Shown piece by piece: positions 1 to 8,378 of a stretch of 42,691 nucleotides of DNA. Each line of letters starts with the position of its first letter. The first letter of the stretch is position 1. The notes under the pieces are model-generated. The model ran no database searches. It was not told where the DNA came from and saw nothing but the letters and a program-made list of their open reading frames with translations. A program made the translations under genes and the position numbers. The stretch is from Clostridiales bacterium (GTDB lineage Bacteria; Bacillota; Clostridia; Lachnospirales; WRAX01). The DNA is taken from assembly GCA_031277225.1 (NCBI GenBank), contig JAITMQ010000094.1:1-42691 (forward strand), given 5' to 3'.

Positions 1-42
1 CCTCATTCCGTCATCTTTTCGGCCAATTTGCCAAATCTTGCC

Positions 43-90
43 TTTTGCGGAAATGGCGAATACGCAGGGGTATGCGCCATTTCCGCAAAA
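43..90. repeat. 16-bp perfect inverted repeat downstream of rbfA
   Basis: Positions 43-58 and 75-90 are exact reverse complements, with a 16-base centre in which ATAC and GTAT can add four more pairs across one mismatch. A second small dyad (GTCAAT/ATTGAC) lies at 91-111. The element sits about 60 bases past the rbfA stop. On the minus strand no clear T-run follows, so it is not a textbook intrinsic terminator. It could be a transcript-stabilising hairpin or a repeat copy. Positions 1-147 show no gene. Confidence 0.6.
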
Positions 91-147
91 GTCAATCTTT
101 GACAAATTGACTCGAAAATCTGACGAAAGCAGGTTAATAGAGGTCGC

Positions 148-492
148 CTATTGATTCACATTATCAAGGATTTCGCCAATTTTGAAGCCATGGTCTAAAG
201 AATCGTCTAAGATGAAGGTGAATTCGGGGGTTTGGCGCAAATTTATGGAATGGGCAATATTAGAGCGAATATGCCCCTTCGCCGATTCTATGGCCTCCAT
301 GCCCTTTTGCTTTGCCTCGTCGTCGCCCATAATGCTGACGAAAACTTTGCAAAACTTTAAATCCGGGGTGGTTTCAACGCGCAAAACGCTTGCCATTGCC
401 GTCATGCGCGGGTCTTTAATCCCATCCCTAAAAATTTTGTTAAGCTCGTTCATAATCTCGTCATTGATTCTAATCATACGACGTTTATCCAT
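148..492 (-). CDS. rbfA: Ribosome-binding factor A
   Basis: The 114-aa product matches RbfA, a single KH-fold protein that binds the 30S subunit late in 16S rRNA maturation, in length and sequence. The N-terminus has the usual RI-NDEI-NELNKI pattern followed by DPR. The middle has the LKFCKVFVSIMGD strand, and the C-terminus has LRQTPEFTFILDDSLDHG. AGGAGG lies 6-7 bases before the ATG at 492. The gene begins 10 bases after the infB stop and is the last gene of the nusA operon in this window. Confidence 0.97.
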   Translation of the reverse strand: MDKRRMIRINDEIMNELNKIFRDGIKDPRMTAMASVLRVETTPDLKFCKVFVSIMGDDEAKQKGMEAIESAKGHIRSNIAHSINLRQTPEFTFILDDSLDHGFKIGEILDNVNQ

Positions 493-502
493 TTTTTACC
501 TC

Positions 503-3412
503 CTAAGTCGTTCTTTTAATTTCTTCCATCACAAAGGCCTCAACAACGTCGCCTTCCTTGATGTCGTTGAATTTGTGCAAAACCAGCCCACATTCATAAT
601 TCGTGAGAACTTCGCGGACATCGTCTTTAAAGCGGCGAAGCGTGTCCAAAGTGCCTTCATAGACAACGACATTATCCCTTAACACACGCACCTGCGCCGC
701 ACGGGTCAATTTGCCGTCGGTTACATATGCGCCGCCAATAGTGCCGATTCCCGAAGCTTTAAACAGCTGGCGAATAATAGCATGGCCAATGACCTTTTCT
801 TGATAAATGGGGTCAAGCATACCAATCATGGCGGCCTTAACGTCGTCAATTGCATTGTAAATTACGCGATAGAGGCGAATGTCGACCTGCTGTTCTTCGG
901 CCACATTTTTGGCCATGGGCTCCGGCCGCACATTAAAGCCGATTATAATCGCATTTGACGCAGAAGCAAGCATTACATCACTTTCCGTTATTGCGCCAAC
1001 GCCGCCCAAAATCGTGCGAATTCGCACTTCTTCATTCGACAGCTTTTCAAGGCTGGCCTTAACCGCCTCAACCGAACCGCCCACATCGGCCTTAATTATA
1101 AGATTAAGCTCCTTCATTTTGCCGGCCTGAATTTGGTTAAACAAATCGTCCAAAGACACTTTTTGCGGGGTTTCTTCCATAAGTTTAACGCGATTGCGCG
1201 CGATAATATTTTCGGCGACATAGCGCGCCTCCGTTCCCGAGCGCGCGGCGAAAAATAAATCACCAACGGCCGGAACAGAGCTTAAACCAAGGATTTCAAC
1301 AGGCATGGACGGCCCGGCCGCCACAACTTTCTGCCCCTTGTCATTTATCATGGCGCGAACGCGGCCATGCGACGTGCCCGCCACAATTGGCTGGCCAACA
1401 TTTAAAGTTCCCGACTTCACCAAAACAGTCGCCACGGGCCCGCGCCCCTTGTCAAGCTGGGCTTCAATAACCGTTCCGCGGGCGTTTTTATTGGGAGTGG
1501 CCTTATATTCCTTCATGTCGGTAACCAAAATAATCATTTCCAAAAGTGTATCAATTCCCGCCTGCGTTTTGGCGGAAACGGGCACACAAATTGTGTCTCC
1601 GCCAAAATCTTCGGCGACAAGGCCATGCTCGGTCAATTCCTGCATAACTTTATTGGGATTTGCATCGGGTTTGTCAATTTTGTTTATGGCAACGATAATT
1701 TCAACGCCGGCGGCGCGCGCATGGCTTATAGCCTCTACAGTCTGCGGCATAACGCCGTCATCCGCCGCCACAACAAGCACGGCAATGTCCGTAACCTGCG
1801 CGCCGCGCATACGCATGGCGGTAAAGGCTTCGTGGCCGGGCGTGTCAAGGAAAGTTATTGGCCTATCGTTGATGGAAACGGTATATGCGCCGATATGCTG
1901 GGTTATTCCGCCTGCCTCGCCCAGCACAACGTCGGTTTTGCGAACGGTGTCAAGAAGCGAGGTTTTGCCATGGTCTACATGTCCCATTACAACCACAACG
2001 GGCGGACGCTCTAAAAGCACGGCTTCGCCCTCAATTTCCTCGGCAAAAACCTCTTCCAAAATATCTATCTCTATTTTTTGTTCACATAAAATATTGTATT
2101 CAAGCGCAATTTCCTCGGCTTTCTCAAAGGAAATTTCTTGGTTAATGCTGATGGCCTCGCCTTTTTTGAAAAGGGACTTAACAAGCTCTGCCCCTTGCTT
2201 ATTCATAAGTTCGGCCAATTCCTTCAGCGTCAAAAGCGCAGGCACTTGAATAACACGCGGTTCATTAGACCGCTCGACAGCCTTAACCACCTGCGGCTTA
2301 TGCGCAAGTGCCTTTTCCCTGTCAGACGAGCGAGGGTCATGCCGCCTATCTCTTTTGCCCGCCTCAAGCTTTTGCCGACGACCCTGCTTATCGGGCACTT
2401 GCGGCTCATTTTTAGCGGGTTTTTGCTTGCCGAATGCGCCGGGCGTTCTGCCGCCGCCCACGGCGGGAATTTGACCGCGAAAGTTACCGCCGCCACCTCC
2501 CTGGCGGCCGTCTTTTTTGCCCCAATCGGGTCGTCCGCCGCCCTGCCTCTGCCCTTGGCCTTGCCCGCCCTGCCCCGAACGAAAATCGGGTCTTGGGCCT
2601 CTTTCGCCTTGTGGACGTGGCGGCCTGTCGCCTTGCGGACGTGGCGGTCTGTCGCCTCTTTCGCCCTGCGGACGTGGTGGCCTGTCGCCTCTGTCGCCTC
2701 TGGGCGGTCTGTCGCCTCTTTCGCCTCTTTCACCCTTGGGACGCGGCGGTCTGTCGCCTCTTTCACCCTTCGGGCGAGGCGGTCTGTCGCCTCTGTCGGG
2801 GCGCGGCAATGGCTTACCATCGGGCCCAAGCGGACGCTCTCTGCGCGGAAGCGGATTCCCGTCTGCATCAAGGCGCGGCGGGCGCGGTAAAGGCTTGCCG
2901 TCCGGCCCAAGCGGACGCTCACGGCGGGGCAATGGCTTGCCATCCGGCCCAAGCGGGCGTTCGCGTCGAGGAAGCGGATTTCCGTCTGCATCAAGGCGCG
3001 GCGGGCGCGGAAGTGGCTTGCCATCCGGCCCTAAAGGACGCTCCCTGCGCGGAAGCGGATTTCCGTCTGCATCAAGGCGCGGCGGGCGCGGAAGCGGCTT
3101 ACCGTCCGGCCCAAGCGGACGCTCGCGGCGCGGTAAAGGCTTGCCATCCGGCCCAAGCGGGCGTTTTTTGCGGGGTATGGGATTGCCGTCGGCATCGAGG
3201 CGCGGCGGCCTCTTGGGCCTTTTTTCCGCAACAACTTCCGCCTCCTCTTTGGGGCGGAAATGTTGTCTTATTTTGTCCTGCTCAACTGAACCCAATGAGG
3301 AGAAATTCCCGGGATTTTCAACCTCTATGTTCAATTGGGGTAAAGTTTTAATAATGTCCGAAGAGCTTACCCCCATCTCCTTGGCTATTTCATAAACGCG
3401 CTTTTTGGGCAT
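503..3412 (-). CDS. infB: Translation initiation factor IF-2
   Basis: This GTPase delivers initiator tRNA to the ribosome. The 969-aa product has an N-terminal IF2_N helix domain (about residues 1-50) and then a very long basic, proline-rich linker. A second IF2_N-like segment precedes the GTP-binding domain near residue 475, which shows GHVDHGKTS (G1), DTPGHEAF (G3) and NKIDKP (G4). IF-2 domains II, III and IV follow to the C-terminus. The linker (about residues 60-260) consists of alternating [11 protein letters not shown] (six copies) and LDADGNPxPR (four copies) modules followed by RGDRPPRP-type repeats. It explains the unusual length. The first 28 bases overlap the end of ylxQ, so translation is probably coupled. 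Confidence 0.97.
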   Translation of the reverse strand: MPKKRVYEIAKEMGVSSSDIIKTLPQLNIEVENPGNFSSLGSVEQDKIRQHFRPKEEAEVVAEKRPKRPPRLDADGNPIPRKKRPLGPDGKPLPRRERPLGPDGKPLPRPPRLDADGNPLPRRERPLGPDGKPLPRPPRLDADGNPLPRRERPLGPDGKPLPRRERPLGPDGKPLPRPPRLDADGNPLPRRERPLGPDGKPLPRPDRGDRPPRPKGERGDRPPRPKGERGERGDRPPRGDRGDRPPRPQGERGDRPPRPQGDRPPRPQGERGPRPDFRSGQGGQGQGQRQGGGRPDWGKKDGRQGGGGGNFRGQIPAVGGGRTPGAFGKQKPAKNEPQVPDKQGRRQKLEAGKRDRRHDPRSSDREKALAHKPQVVKAVERSNEPRVIQVPALLTLKELAELMNKQGAELVKSLFKKGEAISINQEISFEKAEEIALEYNILCEQKIEIDILEEVFAEEIEGEAVLLERPPVVVVMGHVDHGKTSLLDTVRKTDVVLGEAGGITQHIGAYTVSINDRPITFLDTPGHEAFTAMRMRGAQVTDIAVLVVAADDGVMPQTVEAISHARAAGVEIIVAINKIDKPDANPNKVMQELTEHGLVAEDFGGDTICVPVSAKTQAGIDTLLEMIILVTDMKEYKATPNKNARGTVIEAQLDKGRGPVATVLVKSGTLNVGQPIVAGTSHGRVRAMINDKGQKVVAAGPSMPVEILGLSSVPAVGDLFFAARSGTEARYVAENIIARNRVKLMEETPQKVSLDDLFNQIQAGKMKELNLIIKADVGGSVEAVKASLEKLSNEEVRIRTILGGVGAITESDVMLASASNAIIIGFNVRPEPMAKNVAEEQQVDIRLYRVIYNAIDDVKAAMIGMLDPIYQEKVIGHAIIRQLFKASGIGTIGGAYVTDGKLTRAAQVRVLRDNVVVYEGTLDTLRRFKDDVREVLTNYECGLVLHKFNDIKEGDVVEAFVMEEIKRTT
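2590..3215 (-). repeat. Tandem coding repeats in the IF-2 linker
   Basis: Within infB, units of roughly 33-42 bases encoding [14 protein letters not shown] and [13 protein letters not shown] recur in an irregular alternation. They give way to shorter units encoding [11 protein letters not shown]. Near-identical bases between units, including silent positions, indicate recent expansion or homogenisation rather than conserved old duplication. Long open frames exist here on every strand because of the repetition. These are shadows, not extra genes. Confidence 0.85.
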
Positions 3413-3738
3413 GAACCCACCCTTTCCTTATTCAAATTCTCTGCCAAATCGGCAATTTTCGCCGCGAACCCTGCGTCCACCACGCAAATGGTGGCTCTAT
3501 TAGACATTCCTATTTGCCCGCCCATAACCTCCTTTGTGAATAGGCTGTAAAATGGCACTTTATAGTGGGCGGCCTTGTTTGCAAATTTCTTTTTGGTGTT
3601 ATGGGAGGCATCCACAGCCACCAGCACAATTTGCGCCGCACCACTTTGTATGGCCTTTACACAGCCTTCTTCGCCCGTAACGATTTTGCCCGCCTTTCTA
3701 GCCAGCGAAATCATTGACAGCAATCGCTTATCATCCAT
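3385..3738 (-). CDS. ylxQ: L7Ae-family ribosomal protein YlxQ
   Basis: The 117-aa product belongs to the L7Ae/L30e/S12e/Gadd45 fold, a kink-turn RNA-binding family. It shows [18 protein letters not shown], then a [12 protein letters not shown] strand, which is typical of the YlxQ proteins encoded between ylxR and infB in Bacillota. The ATG at 3738 is chosen; a GTG codon directly in front (3741) is the alternative. A dRS3-like palindrome (3750-3769) lies immediately upstream, so the usual ribosome-binding site is weak and the gene may rely on coupling to ylxR. The 3' end overlaps infB by 28 bases. Confidence 0.93.
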   Translation of the reverse strand: MDDKRLLSMISLARKAGKIVTGEEGCVKAIQSGAAQIVLVAVDASHNTKKKFANKAAHYKVPFYSLFTKEVMGGQIGMSNRATICVVDAGFAAKIADLAENLNKERVGSCPKSAFMK

Positions 3739-3742
3739 CACA

Positions 3743-4030
3743 TCACGTCATTCCCGCGAAAGCGGGAATCCCCTCATATACCTCCTGCGGCACTTTGCAC
3801 TTAAACGACCTGTCAAAACCCCGACTTTTAAGGGTTTTCGTCAGGCAGGTTTCGGATTTGCAAAGATATGCGCCGCGTCCGGGGGCTTTAAAACTCTCGT
3901 CAATCGCAAAATTTCCCTCCGGCGAGCGAACAACCCGCAACAATTCCGCCTTTTCCTTCATTTCCCTGCACGCAACACAGCGGCGCAAACGCGCGGTTTT
4001 GCCGCGTGGACTACCTTTGCTCTTGTTCAT
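3743..4030 (-). CDS. ylxR: YlxR (RnpM) RNA-binding protein, repeat-extended C-terminus
   Basis: This is a DUF448 protein; the family has been linked to RNase P modulation in Bacillus. RRCVACREMKEKAELLRVV and the signature GRGAYLC are present. The start is the ATG at 4030, preceded by AGAGGAAG. A longer upstream frame merely reads the nusA acidic tail out of frame. The gene overlaps the nusA end by 20 bases. Its last residues, GIPAFAGMT plus the TGA, are encoded by a dispersed palindromic repeat (3750-3769), so the native C-terminus has been replaced or extended by the repeat. The product is 95 aa. Confidence 0.93.
   Translation of the reverse strand: MNKSKGSPRGKTARLRRCVACREMKEKAELLRVVRSPEGNFAIDESFKAPGRGAYLCKSETCLTKTLKSRGFDRSFKCKVPQEVYEGIPAFAGMT
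3750..3769. repeat. dRS3-like palindrome inside the ylxR 3' end
   Basis: This is an ATTCCC-N8-GGGAAT palindrome with CGCGAAAG-type centre, the same element found in ten other places in this window. Here it is read in reverse as IPAFAGM within ylxR and ends a few bases before the ylxQ start. Confidence 0.9.
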
Positions 4031-5309
4031 TTGCTTCCTCTTCTTCATATTCGTCGTCATAATATTCGTCGTCGTAATATTCGTCGTCGTCATAATATTC
4101 ATCTTCATAGTATTCGTCGTCGTAATATTCATCATCTTCGTAATATTCATCTTCGCCGCTGTATTCATAAAATTCGGCAGCGGCCTCGGCATAATCGGCG
4201 ACATTTACAGGCGAATCTTCCGCCGCATTTTCGCCCAAAATATCCTCTTGCAATAGCGCGCTTTCCTCCAAGGCCTTGCTATAGGACTTGATGTCAATGC
4301 GATAGCCCGTCAATTTGGCGGCAAGGCGGGCGTTTTGCCCCTCGCGCCCAATGGCCAAGGACAACTGATTGTCAGGCACAACGATTTTGGCCATTTTATT
4401 CGCTTCTTCAAGCCGCACAGCCAGCACAACGGCGGGGCTTAAACTTGCGGCAATGAATTCCTTGGGGTCATTTGAATATGTGATAATGTCGATTTTTTCG
4501 CCATTTAACTCCGACACAACCATATTCACGCGCTGCCCATTTGTGCCAACGCAAGAGCCAACCGGGTCAACATTATCATTCGTAGAACTTACAGCAATTT
4601 TTGTGCGAAAGCCCGCCTCGCGCGCCACGGCCTTAATTAAAACCGTGCCGTCTGCAACTTCGGGCACTTCCTGCTCAAAAAGCCTCGCCACAAGCTCGGG
4701 ATGAGAGCGGGAAACGCTTATTATCGGGCCGCCGCGACTGCCGTCGCGCACGTCCAAAACAACAACTTTAAGCCGCTGATTAAAATAATATTCCTCGCCC
4801 GGAATTTGCTCTACAGGCAGCAAAACCAGCTCTGTCTTGCCCGAAGAAATATAGACATTGCGCCGCTCTATCCTTTCAACCACGCCGGTTAAAAGCTTAA
4901 GCTCTCTATCCGTAAATTCGCTGACAATTTTGCTTCTTTCCGCCTCGCGCAATTTTTGCACAACAACCTGCTTAGCCGTCTGTGCAGACACGCGCCCAAA
5001 TTCCTTAGGCGTAACAACCAATTCAACAATATCCCCTAAATCAAATTCTGCGCTAATTTCCTTAGCATCATCGAGCAATATCTCCAAAGCAGGATTTTCG
5101 ACCTCTTCCACCACGGTTTTTTGAGCCAAAACGCTTATAGCCCCCGTAATTCTATCAATGGCAACCCTTATATTTTCGTTTGTACCAAAATTCTTTTTAC
5201 ATGCAGATAATAGCGAGGATTCGATGGCCTCAAAAAGGGTTTCTTTGTCTATGCCTTTTTCTTTTTCAATAAGCTCGATAGTGGTAACCAATTCGCTGTT
5301 TGCGGGCAT
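4011..5309 (-). CDS. nusA: Transcription termination/antitermination factor NusA
   Basis: NusA binds RNA polymerase and nascent RNA in pausing, termination and antitermination. The 432-aa product has an N-terminal polymerase-binding domain (about 1-125), an S1 domain (about 130-200) and two KH domains (to about 345) containing DPVGSCVGTNGQRV and the IGREGQNARLAAKLTGYRIDI segment. In place of AR domains there is an acidic tail of EYYDDEYYED-type repeats (about 380-425). The start at 5309 is supported by GGAGG eight bases upstream. An in-frame ATG at 5324 overlaps that Shine-Dalgarno sequence and is unlikely. It is the first gene of the operon; rimP, its usual upstream partner, is absent. Confidence 0.96.
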   Translation of the reverse strand: MPANSELVTTIELIEKEKGIDKETLFEAIESSLLSACKKNFGTNENIRVAIDRITGAISVLAQKTVVEEVENPALEILLDDAKEISAEFDLGDIVELVVTPKEFGRVSAQTAKQVVVQKLREAERSKIVSEFTDRELKLLTGVVERIERRNVYISSGKTELVLLPVEQIPGEEYYFNQRLKVVVLDVRDGSRGGPIISVSRSHPELVARLFEQEVPEVADGTVLIKAVAREAGFRTKIAVSSTNDNVDPVGSCVGTNGQRVNMVVSELNGEKIDIITYSNDPKEFIAASLSPAVVLAVRLEEANKMAKIVVPDNQLSLAIGREGQNARLAAKLTGYRIDIKSYSKALEESALLQEDILGENAAEDSPVNVADYAEAAAEFYEYSGEDEYYEDDEYYDDEYYEDEYYDDDEYYDDEYYDDEYEEEEANEQEQR

Positions 5310-5331
5310 AATCACAACCTCCATACAATAT

Positions 5332-5353
5332 TAAAGAGCGGACTATAGCCCAC
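5332..5353 (-). promoter_or_regulatory. Leader hairpin upstream of nusA
   Basis: On the minus strand AGAGTGG pairs with CCGCTCT around an 8-base loop, followed by TTTAAT. It lies between the predicted transcription start and nusA. It may be a weak attenuator or a 5' stabilising stem; function is inferred only from position. Confidence 0.4.
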
Positions 5354-5385
5354 TCTTCTCACACAATTATGATAAGAACATACAC

Positions 5386-5414
5386 ATTATAACACATCTT
5401 TAATTGAATTGCAA
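5386..5414 (-). promoter_or_regulatory. Promoter of the nusA operon
   Basis: The minus strand shows TTGCAA (5414-5409), a 17-base spacer and a perfect TATAAT (5391-5386). It lies about 75 bases upstream of the nusA start. The remainder of the 357-base gap to the next gene (5415-5681) shows no convincing gene, only a short CTAGTTTCTA-type repeat near 5605-5628 that recurs at the right end of the window. Confidence 0.75.
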
Positions 5415-5681
5415 GCCTTTTTTTGAATTTTCCACAAAATTTTCAGCCCCGGCAGAACAAAACATATGCGACATAAACCTGCAATCTTTGCAAGCCGAAA
5501 ACGGCCAAGCCGCAACCGCTCCGCCGCCGCCCGGACAAACAAAATTTTTCTCAACAGGCAAAGCCTCAAAAACCCGAACCATAAGCCACATCTCACCTCT
5601 CGCCTCTAGTTTCTAATTTCTAGTTTCTATTCTTTCCAAGTTCTAGCGGGCATATACTTCTAGAAAAAAGTGAGGTAGGCC

Positions 5682-6548
5682 ATGTATTATCGACAATTTA
5701 TTACCCTGTCCGGCGACGGAAAAGGGCTTGGGCGTGTTGTTTTGGAGGCGCGGGACGATAGGGCGCGCGCCATGGTATATCTTCAGGATATTAAAGAGGG
5801 GTCTTATAGGCTTTTGTTGCTGTCCAAGGGCGATGGCGAGAATTTTGCCGTGGATTTGGGAACGGTGGTGGTTTGCGACAGGAATCGCTTTGAAGGCACT
5901 TTTGAGCTTAACCGCACAAATATTGCGAATTCGGGGCTGACTTTGGAATGTATTGACGGCGCGGCCGCAATTTTGCCCAAAATGCCCGGCGAATTTAAGC
6001 CCCGAAACGGTTTTGACATGATTCTGGCGGGTTTTTGCGGCGCGCCCTATTCTTGGCGGGCAAATCTAAGCTTTCCGCAACATTCCGTGGAGGCCGTTGT
6101 TGATGTTGTTGAAAAAGTGGCTGAAATCCCGAAAATTCAAGCAGCCGAAGCCGCTCCCCCCGTCATTCCCGCGAAAGCGGGAATCCCCCCCGAAAGCAAT
6201 GAACGCTTGGATAAGTATTTCAACCCTGCGAACATAGTCGACGTCTTCAACGACGAAGAACCACAGGCCGAATGGGTTACGGCCAGTCTGTTTGATTTAC
6301 ATAGTTTGGGGCTTTACAACTATTCGATTCAGAATAATCCCGCCATAATCACAAATGCCAGAAAGTTTCGCCATGTGCTGCTTGGGCGCACTAATAGCGG
6401 CGGGCAGCGGGGCTATGTGCTTGGTATTCCCGATATTTTGCCGAAAAAGGACATTCACGCCATGGAAAGCGCAATGGGAACTTTCAGACCCTGCCATCCG
6501 CAAGGCCCGTCCGAGGAAATGCATGGCTATTGGCTGATGCATTTGTAG
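5682..6548 (+). CDS. Unrecognised conserved-type protein with an in-frame repeat insertion
   Basis: I do not recognise a named family. The 288-aa product has no signal peptide or membrane segment. The first 145 residues look like a compact beta-rich domain (YYRQFITLSGDGKGLGRVVLEA, then IKEGSYRLLLLS and DLGTVVV). The C-terminal part (about 185-288) contains ASLFDLHSLGLYNYSIQNNP and a GQRGYVLGIPD segment. The linker between them (about residues 160-170) reads VIPAKAGIP, which is the dispersed dRS3-like repeat in frame. The start follows GTGAGG. The gene stands alone between the divergent nusA operon and a repeat patch. A CATATACT box about 25 bases upstream resembles a sporulation sigma-E -10 element, but this is weak. 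Confidence 0.8.
   Translation: MYYRQFITLSGDGKGLGRVVLEARDDRARAMVYLQDIKEGSYRLLLLSKGDGENFAVDLGTVVVCDRNRFEGTFELNRTNIANSGLTLECIDGAAAILPKMPGEFKPRNGFDMILAGFCGAPYSWRANLSFPQHSVEAVVDVVEKVAEIPKIQAAEAAPPVIPAKAGIPPESNERLDKYFNPANIVDVFNDEEPQAEWVTASLFDLHSLGLYNYSIQNNPAIITNARKFRHVLLGRTNSGGQRGYVLGIPDILPKKDIHAMESAMGTFRPCHPQGPSEEMHGYWLMHL
6165..6184. repeat. dRS3-like palindrome in frame within the 288-aa gene
   Basis: The ATTCCC-N8-GGGAAT palindrome is read forward here as VIPAKAGIP between the two domains of the protein. The frame remains open on both sides, so the repeat became part of an interdomain linker. Confidence 0.9.
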
Positions 6549-6776
6549 ACCGACGCCACAGGAAGTGCCGACTGAAGTCGGCTAAAGTAACGCTTGAAAG
6601 CCGACCCTTAGGGTCGGAATGTGGAATGTGGAATGTGGAATGTGGAATGAAAATCCCGTGAAGCCGATAATTTCACATTCCACATCTCACATTCCACATT
6701 CCGCCCGTAGGGCGGACAACAGGCCGACTTTCAGTCGGAATCTTTAGCCGGCTTCAGCCGGCATTTCCTGTCGGTT
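6549..6776. repeat. Intergenic repeat patch
   Basis: The gap holds tandem GTGGAAT units (about 6618-6650), their inverted counterparts (CATTCCACA, about 6672-6702), and several short dyads made of GCCGACTTCAGTCGGC-like pieces at both ends. GTGGAATGTGGAATG also recurs near 39062-39082. No open frame is credible. The inverted halves could form a large cruciform or hairpin between the convergent genes and end transcription from both sides. Confidence 0.65.
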
Positions 6777-8378
6777 CTAGCTTCCCTTCAAATCCCGTTT
6801 TGAGTATGCCACAACGCCCAAAACTCCCAAAATCACAGCCACGCCTGCAAGTCCGAGCATTGCGGCGATTCGCACTTCTTCCATGGGCAATTGCGGCACA
6901 TGGCCAAAAGGCGACAAATTCAGCACCACGCGGGGCAAATTCAGCATTTCGCCGAAAAAACCGGCGACGAAGACGAAGGCATAATAGCCCCAAACCGCCA
7001 CAACAGCCTTGGGCCAAAGTCCCACAAATGCCAGCGCAACGCCCATTAGAACCCATAGGGCCGGCATAAAAACCATCACGGCCTGCAGCAGATTCCAAAA
7101 TGACATGGGTTCGTCCAGCATGGGTATGCTCAATGCCCACATTCCAATCATTCCCAGCAGCGGCATAATCACCGAGGCGGCGAATGAAAGCAAGGCAAAG
7201 CCCGCAATATGCGACTTTCGAGAGATTGCCAGTCCAAGTAATCCTTCCGTTCGCCCCATTTTCTCCTCGGCGCGCAGTCTAAGGGCCAAATTTAAGACGG
7301 GCACGGCGGCAAAAAGCCCCAAAAATAGGTTCATCATGGAGGTGAACATTTCCGTCATTGTAAAATCGGGATGCGGCGGCATGAGCTGCTCAAACCATTC
7401 GGCATCCGTAACAAAAAGCTCCACATCGCCCATAATCAGCCCGAAAACCCCGCCAAAAATAAACATTCCGACGGCCCAGGCGATTATGGTGCCGCGTGAG
7501 AGCCGCCATGTCAGCCCGAAGAGCGAACGCAGGTTTTTGGGGGCTTCGGCGGGACCGGGGCGGTCGGGAATTATCCCCTGGCCTATGTCGCGGAAGGCGC
7601 AGAGGCGGAAGGCTATGGCGGTTATGATTAGTGCTGATAGTAGCACAATTAATATCGGCCATAAGTGGTTTTCCACGAAGGGTTCGGCGCGCAAAATTAG
7701 GCCTAAGGGCGAGATTCGTGCCAAAATCTCGCTGCTGGTATCGCCTATGGCGCGCAATAAATAAAACCCAACCAAGGCCAAAAACGCATAGGCCTTAACG
7801 CTTCGAGCCGAGGACGAAAGTTGCACGCAAAACGCCGTAATTCCGGCGAAAAGCAGGCCGCCGGCGAAAATCATTGCGGCGAAGGTAAAACTACCCGCCC
7901 ATGTGATGCTTTCGATGCCCAAAGAGCCGAGTGCGAGCGCAATCCCAATAGCGAGCGCGAGATTTACGAGAAATGCCGTAATCGTGGCGGAAAGCAGGTT
8001 TGACAGCCTTCCTACGGGAAGCGAGCGCAGGACTTCATAGCGCCCCAATTCCTCGTCCGTACGCGTATGGCGCACGACTAAAAATATATTCATAATTGCA
8101 ACGGCAATAATTGTAAAAAGTCCAAATTCGGTTGCAAACATTGCGCCCGCCGTGAAATTATCCGCCCCCTGCGTCATGCCCAAAATTGCGACCATTGCGG
8201 GATTCGCCATAATCTCGTACATGGCCGCCAATTCTTCCGGCGAATATTGTGAAACAATGAATCCGGGATAGGCCCAGGCGAGGGAAACTATGGCCGCAAG
8301 CCATATTAGGGCGATAACCCTCTCGCGACGCAAATTGAATCTTATTAGCTTGAATGTATTCTCGAAATATGCACTCAT
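6777..8378 (-). CDS. ABC-2 type exporter permease
   Basis: The 533-aa protein has about twelve hydrophobic segments in two similar halves, each starting with an amphipathic entry helix (FKLIRFNLRRERVIALIW and FGLTWRLSRGTIIAWAV). This two-half architecture is typical of permeases paired with drug or antibiotic exporter ATPases of the polyketide/tetronasin type. The gene overlaps the upstream ATPase stop by four bases, so the two form one unit. The substrate cannot be read from the sequence. The TetR regulator encoded first in the operon suggests induction by a small toxic compound. Confidence 0.88.
   Translation of the reverse strand: MSAYFENTFKLIRFNLRRERVIALIWLAAIVSLAWAYPGFIVSQYSPEELAAMYEIMANPAMVAILGMTQGADNFTAGAMFATEFGLFTIIAVAIMNIFLVVRHTRTDEELGRYEVLRSLPVGRLSNLLSATITAFLVNLALAIGIALALGSLGIESITWAGSFTFAAMIFAGGLLFAGITAFCVQLSSSARSVKAYAFLALVGFYLLRAIGDTSSEILARISPLGLILRAEPFVENHLWPILIVLLSALIITAIAFRLCAFRDIGQGIIPDRPGPAEAPKNLRSLFGLTWRLSRGTIIAWAVGMFIFGGVFGLIMGDVELFVTDAEWFEQLMPPHPDFTMTEMFTSMMNLFLGLFAAVPVLNLALRLRAEEKMGRTEGLLGLAISRKSHIAGFALLSFAASVIMPLLGMIGMWALSIPMLDEPMSFWNLLQAVMVFMPALWVLMGVALAFVGLWPKAVVAVWGYYAFVFVAGFFGEMLNLPRVVLNLSPFGHVPQLPMEEVRIAAMLGLAGVAVILGVLGVVAYSKRDLKGS

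Noticed and set aside
2138-3395. Long open frames antisense to the infB linker and in its other frames
   Set aside because: They arise from GC-rich tandem repeats in infB; the peptides are low-complexity Arg/Pro/Ala/Gly strings with no ribosome-binding sites.
4028-4204. Extended N-terminus for YlxR
   Set aside because: The added residues are a Met/Thr/Asn-rich shadow of the nusA acidic tail; the ATG at 4030 has a proper ribosome-binding site and fits the family start.
5404-5616. 70-codon frame divergent from nusA
   Set aside because: It begins inside the nusA promoter, has no ribosome-binding site and ends in a repeat tract.
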